From NCBI GenBank assembly GCA_030681895.1, contig JAUXRI010000117.1, positions 28,568 to 92,567 on the forward strand: a stretch of 64,000 nt of DNA. The letters run 5' to 3'. This DNA comes from Myxococcales bacterium. Lineage in GTDB: Bacteria > Myxococcota > Myxococcia > Myxococcales > Myxococcaceae. How positions within the stretch are numbered: the first letter of the stretch is position 1; every line of letters starts with the position of its first letter. The notes under the pieces were generated by a model. That model made no database searches, was not told the DNA's origin, and worked only from the letters and a program-made list of their open reading frames with translations. Both the position numbers and the translations under genes were made by a program. Shown here piece by piece: positions 63,664-64,000 of the stretch.

Positions 63664-64000
63664 ATGAACCGACGACTTTTGATGGCTGCTGCGATGACGC
63701 TGGTGGCGTGCGGACCGATGGCCTCGAACATGGATGGAGGCGCTGCGGGCGGCTCGGCCGGAGGTCGTGCGGGTGGCTCCGCGGCAGGAGGCTCCGCGGC
63801 GGGCGGTTCGGCCGCGGGCGGCTCCGCAGGTGGCTCGGCAGCAGGTGGCTCGGCAGCAGGTGGCTCGGCAGCAGGTGGCTCGGCAGCAGGTGGCTCGGCA
63901 GCAGGTGGCTCCGCAGCGGGCGGCTCGGCAGCAGGTGGCTCGGCAGCAGGTGGCTCGGCAGCAGGTGGCTCGGCAGCAGGTGGCTCGGCAGCAGGTGGCT
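63664..64000 (+). CDS. Gly/Ser-repeat surface lipoprotein, N-terminal part only
   Basis: Open from ATG 63664 (GGGAG upstream) to the window edge. The leader MNRRLLMAAAMTLVAC matches the leader of the 55962 gene at 14 of 16 residues, and SNMDGG follows in both. The rest seen here is GGSAA repeats. It is a paralogue of the Cys-repeat lipoprotein; its functional part lies beyond the window. Confidence 0.85.
   Translation, partial: MNRRLLMAAAMTLVACGPMASNMDGGAAGGSAGGRAGGSAAGGSAAGGSAAGGSAGGSAAGGSAAGGSAAGGSAAGGSAAGGSAAGGSAAGGSAAGGSAAGGSAAGGSAAGG
63826..64000 (+). repeat. Tandem 15-base units encoding GGSAA, running off the edge
   Basis: Eleven full units and part of a twelfth, of consensus GCAGGTGGCTCGGCA, with only two deviating units. 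This is far more uniform than the equivalent block at 56043-56222, so expansion is probably recent. The total number is unknown because the array continues. Confidence 0.9.

Noticed and set aside
63826..64000. Edge repeat array considered as an assembly artefact
   Set aside because: It continues an intact gene with a good start and leader, and units differ at a few positions, so it is plausible biology, though its length may be misassembled.

Overview
The window looks like one continuous piece of chromosome from a high-GC, Gram-negative, predatory or social bacterium of the Myxococcota (Myxococcales type). The evidence is lineage-style: about 15 lipoprotein signal peptides, a MYXO-CTERM sorting tail (gene at 5933-8380), Gly/Ser- and Cys-rich surface lipoproteins, a Ser/Thr protein kinase with a TPR tail, ECF sigma factors paired with TPR membrane proteins, many two-component kinases, and G/C at almost every third codon position. 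I see no rRNA, tRNA, CRISPR array, transposase or phage gene.

Layout. 1-3.6 kb: end of a collagen-like lipoprotein gene, then a translationally coupled pair of two-component proteins (PAS-PAS kinase and receiver-kinase). 3.6-9.6 kb: two secreted proteins and an outer-membrane beta-barrel. 9.6-16.3 kb: an AspT/YidE-type transporter, a lipoprotein sulfatase divergent from a seven-haem cytochrome lipoprotein, and an NYN/OST-HTH protein with a small membrane protein. 16.4-21 kb: tyrosyl-tRNA synthetase, a Ser/Thr kinase and the first sigma/anti-sigma module. 21-28 kb: a propeller-di-haem lipoprotein, 4-alpha-glucanotransferase, phenylalanine 4-hydroxylase, a lipoprotein and an E2-acyltransferase-like protein. 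28-31.6 kb: a cytochrome c'-like lipoprotein and a second sigma module coupled to a Tyr-rich exported protein. 31.6-33.3 kb: a LysR regulator/quinone-reductase pair bracketed by two copies of a hairpin repeat. 33.3-37.8 kb: small exported proteins and lipoproteins. 37.9-41.5 kb: a third sigma module (sigma, FecR-TPR, exported protein, VWA-like lipoprotein). 41.5-43.6 kb: gene debris around a DUF5713 gene, then an App1-type phosphatase. 43.6-51.2 kb: CoA-transferase, MORN-like protein, polysaccharide-lyase-like lipoprotein, DUF4386/LysR pair, PilZ protein and a second c'-type cytochrome. 51.3-53.9 kb: a tightly packed methyltransferase, desaturase and GT9 glycosyltransferase operon. 54-64 kb: a VOC protein, a lipoprotein, a 1378-residue Cys-repeat lipoprotein, a hybrid kinase, a ferritin-like protein, a Pro-repeat protein, and the start of a paralogue of the Cys-repeat lipoprotein at the right edge.

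How the parts relate. Much of the window concerns the cell envelope and sensing it: three sigma factors are each followed by a single-pass membrane protein with a C-terminal TPR, and two of these sigma genes plus the VWA-like lipoprotein gene share a promoter-like box (GTGAGCC, 11-12 bases, TCGNGG). Several c-type cytochromes (seven-haem, di-haem, two monohaem c'-like) point to periplasmic electron transfer. Nothing here forms an obvious canonical defence or biosynthetic island. The most unusual material is the shared sigma-box, the hairpin-flanked LysR cassette, the paralogous tandem-repeat lipoproteins bracketing 7.5 kb, and several decayed duplications visible at nucleotide level. All of this was read by eye; no database search was run.
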